Source: Chitinophagales bacterium (GTDB taxonomy: Bacteria > Bacteroidota > Bacteroidia > Chitinophagales > JADIYW01). Taken from it: a DNA stretch of 64,000 bases. The position numbers and the translations under genes are program-made. The notes below the pieces were generated by a model. The model did not search any database. It was not told the DNA's origin and saw only the letters and a list, made by a program, of their open reading frames with translations. Below, in pieces: positions 8,801 to 18,160 of this stretch. Where the stretch lies: the NCBI GenBank assembly GCA_020636535.1, contig JACJXT010000013.1, forward strand, positions 310,001 through 374,000. Reading direction: 5' to 3'. The number at the start of each line of letters is the position of its first letter. The stretch's first letter is position 1.

Positions 8801-8983
8801 ACCATTGAAGAAGTTACACCAATATTAATGAAGTTAGAACTGAAAAAACAACTCATCTTTGGTGATAAAGCAAGCAAGGTAGATTGGTTTGTTATTTCTA
8901 ATCAAAACTTTAAACTCATAAAAAGACAAGAAGATTTTGACGAGTATCAAAATTATTTCTTTAAAAATTATATTAATAAATAA
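5813..8983 (+). CDS. sprE: T9SS periplasmic TPR protein PorW/SprE
   Basis: 1056 aa from ATG 5813; a TTG six bases upstream is in frame but less likely. The N-terminus is a signal peptide ending around SFAQ and a Lys-rich tract, then a domain with NNWYFNANELYKDIL and GRWRDNCYLLLGKSQYLM, the diagnostic start of PorW/SprE proteins. A Lys/Glu-rich coiled-coil follows (about 170-245), then several TPR units (about 335-560), an Asn/Thr-rich linker near 687-702, more TPRs, and a C-terminal domain. PorW/SprE is needed for T9SS secretion and, in gliders, motility; it links the GldKN ring to the outer-membrane machinery. The usual lipobox is weak here (LPFC), so lipidation is doubtful. The next gene overlaps by 1 nt. 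Confidence 0.88.
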   Translation: MSFKYSKKLWLLLIIAILPFCSFAQKKKKSKTKSKSQYEQANFVQKAYGDITTRNNWYFNANELYKDILHRADNTADVDYATIIPFYFHDKDLSSYASEFQTIEKKMGIVLQIRNYGRWRDNCYLLLGKSQYLMQKYDTSLITFQYIVTTMKPDKLNAKVGLSNKERMKYLKQRQKEIAKKNDEKKKFIEFKWKEQQKANEQKVEDARDKQQAAIEKKKKELEEIIKAKKKIIALRKKGKKVPEKLIEIAKGKSSQDTIINTKIEDKVDDKKPNFDPKLPYVLIDDEYVKNPFYKDTTNRDEDKPLENLLSKKEEEQWDKLSFWEKIKHKKSRPEALVWMSKSLLELNRYADAQSMIAYGKALRKLTKKQRKDLYLVDAYYQLKRNNILLAIEKLENAMMLIKKKDEKAHYEFILAQLYSKNNQPADAIDYFEKSIKHTVDERMSFYSKLNMAKLIGEYPELASTDAEKMLNKLVRFGKNKEQADEVYYQLAQLYLSEQDTTQAIESLVTSIEKSISNQNQKGLSYLKLAQLNYDREQYANAKGNYDSTVTFLNQENENYAEASKRKTILDELNTYITNIHIQDSLQRLGKMSDKELKDYLASIEAAKEKAEKKKKNLSIEDNNISIVDPSAIQSSSSYTSNGLWYFYNDDIKGKGYTQFKSIWGDIQLQANWRRSQKSAFEEQTNQNNTNNNTNTNNQTTNTKKDTVVQYKIPKAPEEFIASDNIIAESLYKSGEIFKNKLNNIPKSKAMFDELIKRFPNSEYDAIAHYYLLLIYKEQNYNGLSDKEKQYILDNYPLSEIAEKIKLIDAPKATVEANANAAKSFYATTFEAFQNEDYDQVIANKLVAVKKYNGSAEIPQFDFLEALSYGKKQDLVKYKNLLSDIIIKYPNTAVQAKAQNYLMTLIQFQKGIEDTTANIQEQKPIVDTITRPKIEFVYDTTDFFIAIRLKDQYINIKNVLSKLQAFKESETPDTKLKFDPVFLEGNKAIILVKKFDTIEEVTPILMKLELKKQLIFGDKASKVDWFVISNQNFKLIKRQEDFDEYQNYFFKNYINK

Positions 8984-11211
8984 TGAATTTTATAAAAAAA
9001 CTACTTTCTCCTAAATATTTGTGGGGATATTTTATTGCAGCCATAGCTTTTGTAAGTTTATTTTTTCTCTTTGTTAGATTAGGTTTATTTGGAAAACTAC
9101 CTACATTCGACGAAATCGAAAATCCAAACAGCAACTTAGCATCAGAAATCTATTCAGCAGATTCTGTGCTAATTGGAAAATACTATGTCAACAATCGTAG
9201 TAATATTGCTTTTTCAGATTTATCACCTTGGTCAGAAAAAGCACTTTTAGCAATAGAAGATGAAAGGTTTTATAACCACTCTGGTGTCGATTTAGAATCT
9301 ACTTTCAGAGCCATAGTCTTTATGGGAAGTAGAGGTGGTGGTAGTACCATTACTCAGCAATTGGCTAAAATGATGTTTCATAGAAGACCAAGCAACTTAG
9401 TTACTAGGGTTATTCAAAAATTAAAAGAATATATATTAGCATTAATGATTGAACGAAGATATACCAAAGAAGAAATCATTGCTATGTACTACAATATGTT
9501 CGATTTTACTTACAACGCAGTTGGTATAGAAAGTGCTTCTAGAATTTATTTCAACAAAAAGCCAAGAGAACTCAACATAGACGAAGCTGCAATTTTTGCA
9601 GGAATGGCACAAAATCCAATACTACACAATCCAAAAAAATTCCCAGAAAATGCAAAAAAAAGAAGAAATACCGTTTTATACAAAATGCGAGAGTTAGGTT
9701 ATATTACTAATACGCAATACGAACAAGCCATTAATAAACCAATAAAGTTAGACTATCATCCAGAATCTGCTAATGATGGTATTGCTCCATACTTTAGAAC
9801 AGAATTGTCTAAATTTTTAAAACAGTGGGCAAAAGATAATCCAAAAAGTGATGGAACAACTTATAATATTTATACAGATGGATTAAAAATATATACTACA
9901 ATTGATAGTAGATTGCAACAACATGCAGAAGCTGCTGTTATAGAGCATCTAAAGAAACATCAAAATATAATCGATGCACAGTTTAAAAGTGGTTGGAATC
10001 CTTGGAATAAAGAAATAGGTAAAAAAATATTGCTTAGAAAATGTAAAGAAACAGAACATTGGTACGCACTTAAACAAGCTGGTTGGTCGGACAAAAAAAT
10101 CGAGGAATTCTTTAAAAATGATAAGAGAGAAATGGAACTTTATACTTATAATGGTATGAAAAAAGTTACTGCTTCTTCCTACGATTCTGTAAAACACTAT
10201 CAATCTATGTTACAAGCTGGTTTTATGGTTACTGAACCATTTACTGGCTTCGTAAGAGCTTGGGTTGGTGGACCAAATTACCAGTACTTTAAATTTGACC
10301 ACTGTACCAATCAACGACAAGTAGGTTCTACTTTCAAACCAATTGTATATACACTAGCAGTAGATAACGGTTGGTCGCCTTGTATGGTTATTACACCAGG
10401 CAATGGTTGTATAGGAAGCTGGTGTCCTAGAGGTGGAAGTGGCGGTCCACAAACATTAAAAATGGCTTTAACTAAATCAAACAATAAAGCAGCAGCTTAT
10501 ATTACACTAAAATTTGGTGTAAAAGCTTTAATAGATATGGCAAGAAGAATGGGTATTACTTCAGATTTACCACCTTATGGCCCAATTTGTTTAGGTGCTG
10601 CAGATATTTCTTTAATAGAAATGATGCAAGTATATAGTACATTTCCTAATGCAGGAATTAACTCAAAACCTATATATATTGTTAGAATAGAAGATAAAGA
10701 TGGCAATGTTATTCAAAACTTTACTACAGAAATGAAAGAAGTATTAAACGATAATATTGCATACAAAATGGTAGAAATGATGAAAGGACCAGTTGGTCCT
10801 GGTGGAACTGGTGCTTCATTAAAAGGCAAGTTTGGTTTATCTGGAATTGAAATTGCAGGAAAAACTGGTACTACGAATAACAATACCGATGCTTGGTTTA
10901 TTGGCTACACACCACAATTAGTTGCTGGTGCTTGGGTTGGTTGTGATGAGCCAATTATTCATATTTTGTACACAGGAAACGGTATGGGTTCTGCTGCTGC
11001 AATGCCAATATTTGGTAAGTTTATGAACAAAGCATATAACGATAAGTCTATTGGGTTAGATAAACAAGCCAAGTTCTTTAAACCATCTAACGAGCAGTTG
11101 TTAAAGAGTGTCTGCGATGATGATGAAGTAGAAATTCAACTTGACGACAGTGGTAATTGGTTAGATGCACCAGAAGAAAACTACGATACAGAATATAATT
11201 TAGGTGATTAA
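8983..11211 (+). CDS. Class A penicillin-binding protein (PBP1a type)
   Basis: 742 aa bifunctional peptidoglycan synthase. A transmembrane helix at about 13-33 is followed by a GT51 glycosyltransferase domain with IEDERFYNH (catalytic Glu92), GGGSTITQQLAKMMF and RRYTKEEIIAMYYN. The transpeptidase domain has SxxK at Ser449-Lys452 (GSTFKPIV), SxN at 499-501 (SNN) and KTG at 627-629 (KTGTTNNNTDAWFIGYTP). All motifs of both activities are intact. An insertion of about 90 residues (330-420) separates the two domains. It starts inside the stop codon of porW/sprE (TAATG), so the two genes are translationally coupled, an arrangement worth noting because T9SS and wall synthesis share the envelope. Confidence 0.93.
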   Translation: MNFIKKLLSPKYLWGYFIAAIAFVSLFFLFVRLGLFGKLPTFDEIENPNSNLASEIYSADSVLIGKYYVNNRSNIAFSDLSPWSEKALLAIEDERFYNHSGVDLESTFRAIVFMGSRGGGSTITQQLAKMMFHRRPSNLVTRVIQKLKEYILALMIERRYTKEEIIAMYYNMFDFTYNAVGIESASRIYFNKKPRELNIDEAAIFAGMAQNPILHNPKKFPENAKKRRNTVLYKMRELGYITNTQYEQAINKPIKLDYHPESANDGIAPYFRTELSKFLKQWAKDNPKSDGTTYNIYTDGLKIYTTIDSRLQQHAEAAVIEHLKKHQNIIDAQFKSGWNPWNKEIGKKILLRKCKETEHWYALKQAGWSDKKIEEFFKNDKREMELYTYNGMKKVTASSYDSVKHYQSMLQAGFMVTEPFTGFVRAWVGGPNYQYFKFDHCTNQRQVGSTFKPIVYTLAVDNGWSPCMVITPGNGCIGSWCPRGGSGGPQTLKMALTKSNNKAAAYITLKFGVKALIDMARRMGITSDLPPYGPICLGAADISLIEMMQVYSTFPNAGINSKPIYIVRIEDKDGNVIQNFTTEMKEVLNDNIAYKMVEMMKGPVGPGGTGASLKGKFGLSGIEIAGKTGTTNNNTDAWFIGYTPQLVAGAWVGCDEPIIHILYTGNGMGSAAAMPIFGKFMNKAYNDKSIGLDKQAKFFKPSNEQLLKSVCDDDEVEIQLDDSGNWLDAPEENYDTEYNLGD

Positions 11212-11522
11212 TTTGTAGAGAAGAATTAACCGTCATTCGAAATTTTGAGAGATACAAACAAAATTGTGGTCTACCTGTCGGTAGACAGGCAATCTTAAAA
11301 ACTACATTTTGGTTTGTCTCGACACAAAACAATTATTATAATCTGTAGTGAGGTAAGCATCATTCTTGAAAATTTCGTAGTAAAATGAAAGAATTTTTAT
11401 CAAGAGTCTCTAAAGTCATTGCTGTGAAAACAACAATCTGTTGTAAAAAAGATTCCCAATCAAACCTTGCCTGTCGGCAGACAGGTTGAGAAAGACAATT
11501 TTAATTTTTATTTTGTACTTAA
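11212..11522. repeat. 311-nt intergenic mosaic of diverged palindromic repeats
   Basis: No gene. From 11231 a CGTCATTCG block begins. A palindrome at 11269-11289 can fold as GTCTACC/GGTAGAC or CCTGTC/GACAGG. A second copy of the CCTGTC-GGCA-GACAGG palindrome is at 11470-11485. The stretch 11358-11496 (starting CATCATTCTTGAAAATTTCG, with GATTCCCAATCAA inside) is a diverged reverse-complement relative of the 57518-57615 element, with the 16-bp palindrome lodged in one arm. These look like debris of non-autonomous dispersed repeats. Confidence 0.65.
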
Positions 11523-13313
11523 ATGCATAACGAGTTAGCAACTATTGTAAAAAATTTACCAGAATTGCCTGGTGTTTATAGATATTTTGATAAAAACAAC
11601 AAAATTCTATATGTAGGCAAAGCTAAAAATCTAAAAAAAAGAGTTAGTTCATATTTCTTTAAAAAACAAGAATCTACCAAAACAAAATTATTAGTAAAAA
11701 AAATATACAATATAGAATACAGTATTGTAAACAGCGAAAAAGATGCATTACTACTAGAAAACGAATTAATAAAAACACTACAACCTAAGTACAACATCAA
11801 TTTAAAAGATGACAAAAGCTATCCATTTATAAAAATATACAACGAACATTTTCCTAGAATTGAATACACTAGACAATTAATAAAAGATGGTAGTCAATAT
11901 TTCGGTCCTTACACTTCTTTATATCAAGTGAAGAATTTGGTGAATCTAATTAAGAAATTATATCCAATACGAAATTGTACACTTAATCTTTCACCAAAAA
12001 ATATTCAGCAGAAAAAATACAAAGTCTGTTTAGAGTATCATATTGGTAATTGCCTAGCACCTTGCGTTGGCTATCAATCAGAAATAGATTATAACAATAA
12101 CATTAACAATATAAAAGCAATACTCAATGGTAAGCTTTCAGAAATAAAAAGCATTATTAAAAATCAAATGCACGAAGCAGCCAATGAATTAAATTTTGAA
12201 ACTGCCGAAGCATTAAAAAAACGCTTACAATTTTTAGACGAATACAGTCATCAGTCAATTATAGTAAATCCAAAACTAAATAGCATGCATGTATTTGGAT
12301 ATTACGAAAAAGAACAAAAAGCATGTGTCAATTATTTATTTATAAAAGAAGGATACATTACTAAAACCAAGCAACTCTATTTTAACAATCGACAAATAGA
12401 AAGCAAGGAAGATATTATTACTATGGCTTTTATTGAAATTTTTGGTACTGATGAAATAGCAGACGAAATTGTAATTCCGTTTGAAGTCAATACTACTTTT
12501 GATAAAAATTTAAAAGCAACTATTCCTAAAATTGGCGACAAAAAAAAGCTGTTAGACCTTGCTAATAAAAATGCAAAATATAGTTTACTAAAAGGAAAAA
12601 ATATACAACAAGAAAAAAGCAATCGTTTGTTAGCAACAGTACAAAAAGATTTAAAGTTGAATGCACTTCCAACACATATCGAGTGTTTTGATAACTCTAA
12701 CTTTCAAGGAAAATTTCCAGTTGCTGCTTGTGTAGTTTTTAAAAATGGCAAACCAAGTAAAAAAGACTATCGTCATTTTAATATAAAAACAGTAATTGGT
12801 GCTAATGATTTCGACTCGATGAAAGAAATTGTATATAGAAGATACAGCAGAATGATTGAAGAACAGCAAGCATTGCCACAACTTATTGTAATTGATGGTG
12901 GTAAAGGACAACTTAATGCAGCAATAGAAAGTTTAAAACAATTGGATATTTACAATAAAGTGCAAGTCATTTCTATTGCCAAGCGACTAGAAGAATTGTA
13001 TTATCCAAACGATCCAATACCATTACATTTAAGTAAACAATCTGAAACTTTAAAACTAATACAGCACTTAAGAAATGAAGCACATCGTTTTGGTATTACC
13101 TTTCACAGACAAAAAAGAGATAAATCTACACTTAAAACAGCATTAACCAACATTGATTCCATTGGAGACAATACTGCAAAAAAACTACTCCAACACTTTG
13201 GCTCAATAAAAAACATTCAACAAGCCAACTTTGAGGAATTGGTAAAAGTAATTAATAAAAAACAAGCCAATAATATTATAGCATATTTTAAAACAAAAAC
13301 GGACAACCAATAA
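11523..13313 (+). CDS. uvrC: Excinuclease ABC subunit C
   Basis: 596 aa, normal length for UvrC. The N-terminal GIY-YIG nuclease domain (about 12-95) has LPGVYRYFDKNNKILYVGKA; a Cys-containing segment (CLEYHIGNCLAPC, about 170-183) is typical; a UVR motif (about 205-240) binds UvrB; the RNase H-like second nuclease domain contains CFDNSNFQGKFPVA and VIDGGKGQLNAA; helix-hairpin-helix motifs end the protein. UvrC makes both incisions in nucleotide excision repair together with UvrA/UvrB, which are not in this window. The gene stands alone, with a repeat-rich upstream region and a strong terminator overlapping its last codons. Confidence 0.97.
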   Translation: MHNELATIVKNLPELPGVYRYFDKNNKILYVGKAKNLKKRVSSYFFKKQESTKTKLLVKKIYNIEYSIVNSEKDALLLENELIKTLQPKYNINLKDDKSYPFIKIYNEHFPRIEYTRQLIKDGSQYFGPYTSLYQVKNLVNLIKKLYPIRNCTLNLSPKNIQQKKYKVCLEYHIGNCLAPCVGYQSEIDYNNNINNIKAILNGKLSEIKSIIKNQMHEAANELNFETAEALKKRLQFLDEYSHQSIIVNPKLNSMHVFGYYEKEQKACVNYLFIKEGYITKTKQLYFNNRQIESKEDIITMAFIEIFGTDEIADEIVIPFEVNTTFDKNLKATIPKIGDKKKLLDLANKNAKYSLLKGKNIQQEKSNRLLATVQKDLKLNALPTHIECFDNSNFQGKFPVAACVVFKNGKPSKKDYRHFNIKTVIGANDFDSMKEIVYRRYSRMIEEQQALPQLIVIDGGKGQLNAAIESLKQLDIYNKVQVISIAKRLEELYYPNDPIPLHLSKQSETLKLIQHLRNEAHRFGITFHRQKRDKSTLKTALTNIDSIGDNTAKKLLQHFGSIKNIQQANFEELVKVINKKQANNIIAYFKTKTDNQ

Positions 13314-13323
13314 AGTTGTCCGT
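13299..13323. terminator. Bidirectional terminator between uvrC and gldN
   Basis: A perfect 9-bp stem ACGGACAAC / GTTGTCCGT (13299-13307 and 13315-13323) with a 7-nt loop that includes the uvrC stop. Read on the minus strand it is followed by TTTTTGTTTT, a good intrinsic terminator for the gld operon; on the plus strand it is followed by CTTATTATT. Confidence 0.8.
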
Positions 13324-13353
13324 CTTATTATTAATCATTTAAAATAAATCTAA

Positions 13354-14217
13354 TTAATATTCCCACATGTCGTGTTCATAATTAAATATTTCTTGTTTCT
13401 TAGCTTCAGATTCGTATAAAATATCAATTCCAGATTTGTAATCTTGAATTCTGAAATCTTGAACATTATCAATTTTATAGATATAGCTAGAGAATAATCT
13501 TAATGAAAATACCTGATCCCAATTTAACAAAACACCATTAGGAAATGGATTAAATGCTTCTGCATTCACAAAAGTTTTTCTCAACGATGGAAAATAAGTC
13601 CAAAAAACTGGAACAACAGCTCTAAAGTTTCCAGTTGTAGGATCATAGTTATCTATCAAAGGACAAATACCCATAATCTTAACTTTCATTACAGAGTGTT
13701 GTTTATCAAAGTACCAAATTTCTTTAATTCTCAACTTATTTACATTATCCCAGTTTACCTCATTAGTAATAACTTTCCAATTTTGTAAACCAGTCAATAC
13801 ATCTGTTACTAAAATGGAATCAGTACTTCCTCCAGCTACACTCATTGCTTCTTCTGCACTAATAGGCACACTAAACTCATCGTCCATACCAGAATATACA
13901 GGTACTTCTCCACTTTTAATAGCATCTAATAAGATAGAAATAAAAGGACTTTTAGGCCATTTAAAGTGTAAATTCATTTTCTCTCTTAAGTCTATTACTC
14001 TCCAAACTGTTTTATACCAAAATACATCAGACTCTCTAATATATTCATCTGCCATAGGTGTTCTCTTTCCAGAGATTTCATTTTCCCACGGAAGTTTTAA
14101 CACTTCAGTCTTTACATCAGCACTTGTTGTTACTGGAGTAGTTGGATTGCTTGGATCTTGTGCTTTAGCAGAAAAGATAAACAAACTCAACAATATAAAC
14201 GACACTAAATATCTCAT
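13354..14217 (-). CDS. gldN: T9SS/gliding protein GldN
   Basis: 287 aa with a signal peptide (MRYLVSFILLSLFIFSAKAQ). The mature part has the GldN/PorN family layout, with ESDVFWYKTVWRVIDLREKMN, GICPLIDNYDP and VFWTYFPSLRKTFVNAEAFN. GldN is periplasmic and forms, with the lipoprotein GldK, the large ring bound to the peptidoglycan/outer-membrane side of the T9SS. It is the last gene of porP-gldK-gldL-gldM-gldN and lies 20 nt after gldM. The family usually runs to about 300 aa, so the protein is full length. Confidence 0.93.
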   Translation of the reverse strand: MRYLVSFILLSLFIFSAKAQDPSNPTTPVTTSADVKTEVLKLPWENEISGKRTPMADEYIRESDVFWYKTVWRVIDLREKMNLHFKWPKSPFISILLDAIKSGEVPVYSGMDDEFSVPISAEEAMSVAGGSTDSILVTDVLTGLQNWKVITNEVNWDNVNKLRIKEIWYFDKQHSVMKVKIMGICPLIDNYDPTTGNFRAVVPVFWTYFPSLRKTFVNAEAFNPFPNGVLLNWDQVFSLRLFSSYIYKIDNVQDFRIQDYKSGIDILYESEAKKQEIFNYEHDMWEY

Positions 14218-14237
14218 AATCTTTTAATTCTTATCTA

Positions 14238-15794
14238 TTAATTTATTTTAAAGGCAATACCTGGTATTTTCCTAGTAACGCCATCAGGACCTCTAACTTT
14301 AATTTCTTCAAAATAGTAAATATCTCCTGGTTTTGCCTTATTGATTGCAGCTTGTGTAGCACCATTAAATACTGGTCCATTATTAGACAATACTGCTGGA
14401 TCTTGCAATTTTGGCTGATAAAATACATTATAACTAATTACTTCAAATTTTGCATCAAAGTCAAAGTTTTCTAAATCTGCTAAAACACCATTTTGTGCTT
14501 TCAAAACAGCTGGATTAATTTGTCCACCTGGTTTTCCAGCTACCTTAGCAATTGGATCAGGAATCATTTTTACACGGAATGGAAATGTCCCATAAGTTTT
14601 ACCACTAGCACTTACTGTTACATTGGTAGTTCCTTGTTGTGAAACTCTTACAGAGTATTTACCACCGCTACCAGAAACATTGCCACTAGACATTCCTACT
14701 TGTAAACTACCAGCAGCAATTCCAGCAGCAGAAACGGTAATTGGATTATCTACACCAATATAAAATACATTCATTTTATCTGGTGATACTGTTGCAAATG
14801 GTTTAGCAACAGTATATTTAAGTGGCTCCGTTTTATATGATGTTACTTGCCCTGTTTTTTGATTTTTAACAGAAACTGTAGCATTTACAGTATGTTCACC
14901 AACACCTGCTCTAGAAGTGTAGTGTGCTACACCATCTTGATTCACTGGTAAGTTACTACCATTTACATTAATACTAACAGTACCTTCTTTATTAGATGAA
15001 GTTGCAGCTAAGAATACATCTGCTTCAAAAGCTTCTCCTTCTAATACATATTTAGATGGTGATGCTATTTGTGCTGAGAAATTGTTAAATACAATTTCGT
15101 CAGGCATTAATTCCTCAGATTGACCAATTTTACTAAATAAGTAAGATAAAATTAAATTCTCTGAGTTCTTAACATCATTCTCAATTTTAGTCAACATAGA
15201 ATAAGATGCAATTGCAGGCATTTGGTAGAATTGCTCTCTTACCCAATCTTTATTTCCATCAGTTGCTTTGGTAGATAAAGCAATTTGCGAGCCAACCAAC
15301 TCTTTTTGAGGTTCATCTACATAAGCCATTAACTTAGCTAAAGTTTCATCTATTTTTTTCTTCAAAGTGTAACCTTCACCATTTTTTCCACTAGTACCTT
15401 CTACTAGATAACCAGTAGAAATATCCATATCATCTTTTCTTTGCATGATACCAAGTGGATCATCTGGATCTGGACCACCAGAATTATCTACGATATATTG
15501 CTTTAAGTTCTTAATATACGCTAACAAACCTTCTACATCTTTCATTGCTTGACCTGCTAGTGCTTCATATTTAGGAATACTTGCATTTGCTGGTTCTTTA
15601 GCTTTTTTCAAAGCAAAGGCATTATAAGTTGTATTAATATTTTGTTGAGCTATTTCATTTGAGTTACTTAAACTTTTATTGATAGTCTTAAAAGCGTTTA
15701 AGATTTCTGCAGAAACATTTAAAGCTAAGAGTGCGGTCAATACAAGATACATCATATTAATCATCTGCTGACGGTTCTCCTTAGGTATAGCCAT
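14238..15794 (-). CDS. gldM: T9SS motor protein GldM
   Basis: 518 aa. A single N-terminal transmembrane helix (about 10-32, MINMMYLVLTALLALNVSAE) precedes a helical domain and several Ig-like beta domains: a region with YKTEPLKYTVAKPFATVSPDKMNVFYIGVDNP (positions about 325-355) and the C-terminal segment IPGIAFKIN are typical GldM. GldM spans the periplasm as a dimer, driven by GldL in the inner membrane, and contacts the GldKN ring. Genes gldL-gldM are separated by 46 nt and are clearly co-directional. Confidence 0.95.
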   Translation of the reverse strand: MAIPKENRQQMINMMYLVLTALLALNVSAEILNAFKTINKSLSNSNEIAQQNINTTYNAFALKKAKEPANASIPKYEALAGQAMKDVEGLLAYIKNLKQYIVDNSGGPDPDDPLGIMQRKDDMDISTGYLVEGTSGKNGEGYTLKKKIDETLAKLMAYVDEPQKELVGSQIALSTKATDGNKDWVREQFYQMPAIASYSMLTKIENDVKNSENLILSYLFSKIGQSEELMPDEIVFNNFSAQIASPSKYVLEGEAFEADVFLAATSSNKEGTVSINVNGSNLPVNQDGVAHYTSRAGVGEHTVNATVSVKNQKTGQVTSYKTEPLKYTVAKPFATVSPDKMNVFYIGVDNPITVSAAGIAAGSLQVGMSSGNVSGSGGKYSVRVSQQGTTNVTVSASGKTYGTFPFRVKMIPDPIAKVAGKPGGQINPAVLKAQNGVLADLENFDFDAKFEVISYNVFYQPKLQDPAVLSNNGPVFNGATQAAINKAKPGDIYYFEEIKVRGPDGVTRKIPGIAFKIN

Positions 15795-15840
15795 AATTTA
15801 CTTTTTTATTGGTTAAAAAATTAGAATAATAAGGAACAAA

Positions 15841-16695
15841 TTAAGCTTTCATTGCAGCCAACATGTTTCCATAAACGCTATTCATTTTTTCTAAATTAGA
15901 TGCTAAACCAGACATTTCTGTTTTAAATTTCTCTGTTTCACCTAATGAAGACTCTAAATTACTCATAGCATTACCTAAATTACCTATAAACTTATTCATA
16001 GTTTTAAGGTGATTGTTAGTGTCTTGTAATTCTAATTCATATACGGCATTCAATGCTGCTAAGTTTTTAGTAGCAGATTGTACTTGTTCATGATATTTAG
16101 AAGCATCTCCAGAAGCAGCAGCTAATTTACCCATGCCATCTGCAGCAGAAGCAAAAGCATCTTTAACGCCATTTAATGAAGTAGCAGCACTTTTAGCAGC
16201 ACCAGCAAATTCATTAGACGCAACAGTTGCATTTGCCAAATCTCCTAATTTAGATACATTACTAGAAAAACCTTCTAAATTTTGACCAAATTTAGTTACT
16301 AAATTTTGATCTATTTTAGCTGCTTCCATCATTTTATCTAATTCTCCTGATAAGCTTTTTTTATTGCTAGGAGCAGAAGTTGCTAAAGCCATTGGTTCGT
16401 GACCATGTTTTTCTGAATCTATTTCCATTTTTTCATCATAAATATCTAAACCTGGATATAATTTTTCCCAGTAATAATCTGGCTCAGGTGGAATAAAAGC
16501 AGAAATTAAGAAGATAATTGCTTCTGTTAATAAACCTGCTGTTAACATATATGAGTAAAAAGGAATACCTGCAATTTTTGGATCAGCAATGTGTAAGATT
16601 TTTGCCCAAGCTCCGATAATTACTACAGAAGCTCCGATTCCAAACAAGGCATTTTTTAACTTTTTGCCACTTTTTGTTTTAAAGAAATTTGCCAT
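15841..16695 (-). CDS. gldL: T9SS motor protein GldL
   Basis: 284 aa with two N-terminal transmembrane helices (about 15-34 and 46-68) and a long cytoplasmic coiled-coil/helical tail rich in Ala/Asn/Lys. The second helix carries Glu58 (GLLTEAIIFLIS), corresponding to the conserved membrane Glu that is required for proton-powered rotation of the GldLM motor. The intermembrane loop has the usual HIADPKIAGIPFYSYM. The tail is somewhat longer than in flavobacterial GldL and has several Gly/Ala-rich helices. Confidence 0.94.
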   Translation of the reverse strand: MANFFKTKSGKKLKNALFGIGASVVIIGAWAKILHIADPKIAGIPFYSYMLTAGLLTEAIIFLISAFIPPEPDYYWEKLYPGLDIYDEKMEIDSEKHGHEPMALATSAPSNKKSLSGELDKMMEAAKIDQNLVTKFGQNLEGFSSNVSKLGDLANATVASNEFAGAAKSAATSLNGVKDAFASAADGMGKLAAASGDASKYHEQVQSATKNLAALNAVYELELQDTNNHLKTMNKFIGNLGNAMSNLESSLGETEKFKTEMSGLASNLEKMNSVYGNMLAAMKA

Positions 16696-16764
16696 AAAAT
16701 AATTTTTTTTAATTGATTAGTTTAATTTATAAAACGATATAATTTTGAAATAATTGTTTAAATA

Positions 16765-18057
16765 TTAGTTAAAATCACCTAAGCTTCTTCCTAAGAAAGG
16801 CAATATACATCTAAAACCAATATAAGATTTTGCAGAATCTTGATACTCTGATGATTTAACACCACACTGTAGAAAGTATCCTATATCTTTCCAAGAACCG
16901 CCTCTAATTACTTTTCTCTTCATAACTGTTGGATCATCTTCTTTAGCATCATATCTATAGTCTGGTTGTTCATCATGAACAAAGTTAGTTAAGTTATCAT
17001 CATAAGCAGTAAGCGTCCATTCTGACACATTACCAGCCATTTGGTATAAACCATAGTCATTTGGCCAATAAGATTTAACACCTACAGTATAGAATCCACC
17101 ATCTTCTGGATAGTTTCCTCTTCCTGGCTTAAAGTTGGCTAACAAACAACCTAAAGTATTTCTAATATAAGGACCACCCCAAGGATAAGGAGATAACTCT
17201 CTTCCGCCTCTTGCAGCATATTCCCACTCATATTCTGTTGGCAATCTAAATTCATCAATTGGAGCTTCTCTTTGTGCTAAACGATAAGCATTCCACTGCA
17301 TTGTTCTCCAAGCACAAAATGCATTTGACTGATCCCAAGTTACACCAACTACAGGATAATCATCGTAAGCTGGATGCGTAAAATAAGCTCTAGTCATTGG
17401 TTCATTATAAGAATATGAGAAATCTCTAATCCAAACCATTTCATCAGGATAAACAGGAACTGTTTTTCTATCAATGAATTCGCTTCTAGGTTTATCTTTA
17501 TTTGCTCTATCAGCAGCATCTTTCCATCTAAACCAAGTATACTCATAAGTTAATTTTCTAGGATCTAACTCTTTTTTACCATGAATTCTATCTGCTTCAC
17601 TATAAAACATAGACTCTAGCTGCTCTCCTTCTTCGCTCATACTAGTACCAGAATTCCAATCCATATCAATTGGCATATCCCAATTAATTGCTTGTCCACC
17701 ACTTTCTGATTCGATTAAGTGATCGCCACCTAATAACTCGTGAGCCATAGAATCTCTAACCCATTCTACAAACTGACGATATTCATTATTGGTAATTTCT
17801 GTTTCATCCATATAGAAACCTACAATAGATACTTGCTTTAGCTTATTGTTGAAGGCATAATTAATGTCTTGATCTGATGCTCCTGAGTGGAAAACACCTG
17901 AAGGAACATAAACCATACCATATGGCAATAAATTATTGTCCCAGCTTGGTCTATCTTGTGAACCAATTAACTGACCTTCGTAACCGCTCTTGCCTCCACA
18001 GCTGTTTAATAACATTACTACTGCTAACAGAATTATAGAAAAATGTAATTTTCTCAT
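16765..18057 (-). CDS. gldK: T9SS lipoprotein GldK
   Basis: 430 aa lipoprotein (lipobox Cys20, LLNSC) with a formylglycine-generating-enzyme/SUMF1-like domain over most of its length: GMVYVPSGVFHSGASDQD at the start, EITNNEYRQFVEW, FRLPTEYEWEYAARGG, MAGNVSEW and KVIRGGSWKD near the end. In GldK this fold is structural rather than enzymatic. GldK pairs with GldN in the periplasmic T9SS ring. The gene sits 69 nt upstream of gldL and 103 nt downstream of porP. Confidence 0.94.
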   Translation of the reverse strand: MRKLHFSIILLAVVMLLNSCGGKSGYEGQLIGSQDRPSWDNNLLPYGMVYVPSGVFHSGASDQDINYAFNNKLKQVSIVGFYMDETEITNNEYRQFVEWVRDSMAHELLGGDHLIESESGGQAINWDMPIDMDWNSGTSMSEEGEQLESMFYSEADRIHGKKELDPRKLTYEYTWFRWKDAADRANKDKPRSEFIDRKTVPVYPDEMVWIRDFSYSYNEPMTRAYFTHPAYDDYPVVGVTWDQSNAFCAWRTMQWNAYRLAQREAPIDEFRLPTEYEWEYAARGGRELSPYPWGGPYIRNTLGCLLANFKPGRGNYPEDGGFYTVGVKSYWPNDYGLYQMAGNVSEWTLTAYDDNLTNFVHDEQPDYRYDAKEDDPTVMKRKVIRGGSWKDIGYFLQCGVKSSEYQDSAKSYIGFRCILPFLGRSLGDFN

Positions 18058-18160
18058 GTGTATACCTTTTTATATTTGGTTTTAAGTTGGTGAATTTAAA
18101 AATAAAAATAAAATTTTTTGTTATCAATCTTATTAATTTATCAAAATTTTAGCATTTTTT

